Shown here: piece after piece, positions 63,345-64,000 of the stretch
How the letters are laid out: each line of letters begins with the position of its first letter
Numbering within the stretch: position 1 is the stretch's first letter
Source: Marinobacter denitrificans
Lineage (GTDB): Bacteria; Pseudomonadota; Gammaproteobacteria; Pseudomonadales; Oleiphilaceae
Direction of reading: 5' to 3'
DNA length: 64,000 nucleotides
Assembly: GCF_008795955.1 (NCBI RefSeq)
Contig: NZ_VMHN01000001.1
Location: 744,001-808,000 of the forward strand
The notes under the pieces: model-generated
What the model was told of the DNA's origin: nothing
What the model saw: the letters and a program-made list of their open reading frames with translations, nothing else
Database searches by the model: none
Translations under genes and position numbers: made by a program

Positions 63345-64000
63345 TACCCCAGACTCCTGCGGCGAATGCCAGCTCCGGTGATGCCCAGCAGAACCCATAA
63401 CCAGTGCATGGCGCCACCACCGCCACCGCCGCTGCTACCGCTGGAGTCTGACGTATCGGAATCCGTCTTTCGTGGGGTGCCTGATGTGTCGGAGTCAGAC
63501 GTTTCGGACAAAGCAACAGTGATCTCCGTGAGCAACTCATCGTTACCGGGGCGAATGTCTTTGACCTCCCCGCCGCTACTGGACAGTGTCACATTTTGCA
63601 GCAAAGTAAACGTTGGACTTGAGCCCGCAACGGCATTAATACTGAGCGGGAGGCTCTCTCGCGCAGTAACACCACTGCAACTGAATGAAGTATCGTCCAG
63701 CAGAGCACACGGATTTCCATCAATACTCACGCCCTGCAGTTGCCCTTCGCTCTCCCCGACCACACCCGTTATGGTCAGCCCATCTGCGGGCTCTGCGGCC
63801 TGCCGGTAAGCCACGTTGAAGTTGGCCTGAAAGCTGGCGCCAGGCTCCACTTCAAGAGGGTTGCCGTCAACGTTCAGGATGCCGGCATCAGCGGGGAAGT
63901 TGAAGCATTGCTCAACGGCATTGAGCTCCGAAATCCTGTTACTGATATCGGTAAAGGAACAGCCTGAAAAGGAAGTAGCCGAAGGGTCAACATAGGGGCT
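63344..64000 (-). CDS. C-terminal part of a surface/secreted protein with GlyGly-CTERM-like tail
   Basis: The frame is open to the right window edge, so the N-terminus is missing; 218 residues are visible. The body is acidic and beta-rich (PADGLTITGVVGESEGQLQGV). A Ser/Asp/Thr-rich linker (about 30 residues with DSDTS repeats) leads to GGGGGG, a hydrophobic helix (WLWVLLGITGAGI) and RRR. This is the architecture of GlyGly-CTERM (rhombosortase) signals. The stop overlaps the lipoprotein start. Confidence 0.8.
   Translation of the reverse strand, partial: SPYVDPSATSFSGCSFTDISNRISELNAVEQCFNFPADAGILNVDGNPLEVEPGASFQANFNVAYRQAAEPADGLTITGVVGESEGQLQGVSIDGNPCALLDDTSFSCSGVTARESLPLSINAVAGSSPTFTLLQNVTLSSSGGEVKDIRPGNDELLTEITVALSETSDSDTSGTPRKTDSDTSDSSGSSGGGGGGAMHWLWVLLGITGAGIRRRSLG

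Overview
The window looks like chromosomal DNA of a marine gammaproteobacterium, most likely Marinobacter or a close relative. This is an inference from gene content: a Pseudomonas-type glucose transport system with its own two-component system, UbiU/UbiV, an iron-sulfur photolyase-like protein, a nine-gene Mnh-type antiporter and a large copper island, all in high-GC, tightly packed genes. I saw no rRNA, tRNA, CRISPR array, phage gene or transposase.

Layout. (1) 0-7 kb: oxygen-independent ubiquinone synthesis (ubiU-ubiV, minus strand), a NIT-domain chemoreceptor, oxygen-independent coproporphyrinogen oxidase hemN and an Fe-S cryptochrome/photolyase. ubiU and hemN both have an Anr/FNR-like box upstream. 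(2) 7-18 kb: a glucose-type ABC importer (gtsABCD), a LamB-type porin and the gltR/gtrS two-component pair, all on the minus strand, then a periplasmic solute-binding-like protein and a tandem-duplicated HAD phosphatase-like protein. Near-identical A-rich Hfq/Crc-type leader motifs precede the porin and gtsA. (3) 18.5-29.1 kb: a long co-directional cluster with a taurine/sulfonate-type ABC importer, a GntR regulator, an AprA/SdhA-like flavoprotein, ferredoxins, a HEAT-repeat protein, DUF971, a PSE-family (putative sulfate exporter) membrane protein, a ferredoxin-NADP reductase and an Mrp/ApbC Fe-S carrier. I read it as an import, redox and export system for an unidentified oxyanion or organosulfur compound, and it is the best candidate here for an undescribed pathway. 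(4) 29.8-36.7 kb: a nine-gene Mnh/Mbh-like cation/proton antiporter with nearly every junction overlapping; its last proton-channel subunit has lost a key glutamate. (5) 36.9-54.9 kb: a copper/silver island with a Met-rich periplasmic protein, CusCBA, an orphan ATP-grasp-like protein, a DUF302 protein, a CopA P-type ATPase, an amino-acid-permease-like protein with a His-rich tail, CopB, CopA multicopper oxidase, a cupredoxin, a CopR/CopS-type pair and a CadR/PbrR-like MerR regulator. A direct repeat TTCAG-N6-TTCAG lies upstream of five transcription units in this island, always in the same orientation relative to the gene. (6) 55-61.3 kb: an amine-catabolism module (TynA-like copper amine oxidase, porin, aldehyde dehydrogenase, FeaR-like regulator). 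It lies between the merR gene and a cation transporter that carries a classic MerR-type promoter, and a decayed copy of the merR 3' end sits beside that promoter, which suggests insertion. (7) 62-64 kb: a ferritin-like protein, a DUF6174 lipoprotein and the end of a surface protein with a GlyGly-CTERM-like tail.

The copper genes form one circuit. CopRS probably binds the TTCAG repeats. Cytoplasmic Cu(I) leaves through the P-type ATPase, periplasmic copper is bound by the Met-rich protein and cupredoxin, oxidised by CopA and expelled by CusCBA. All functional assignments come from reading motifs by eye; no database search was possible.
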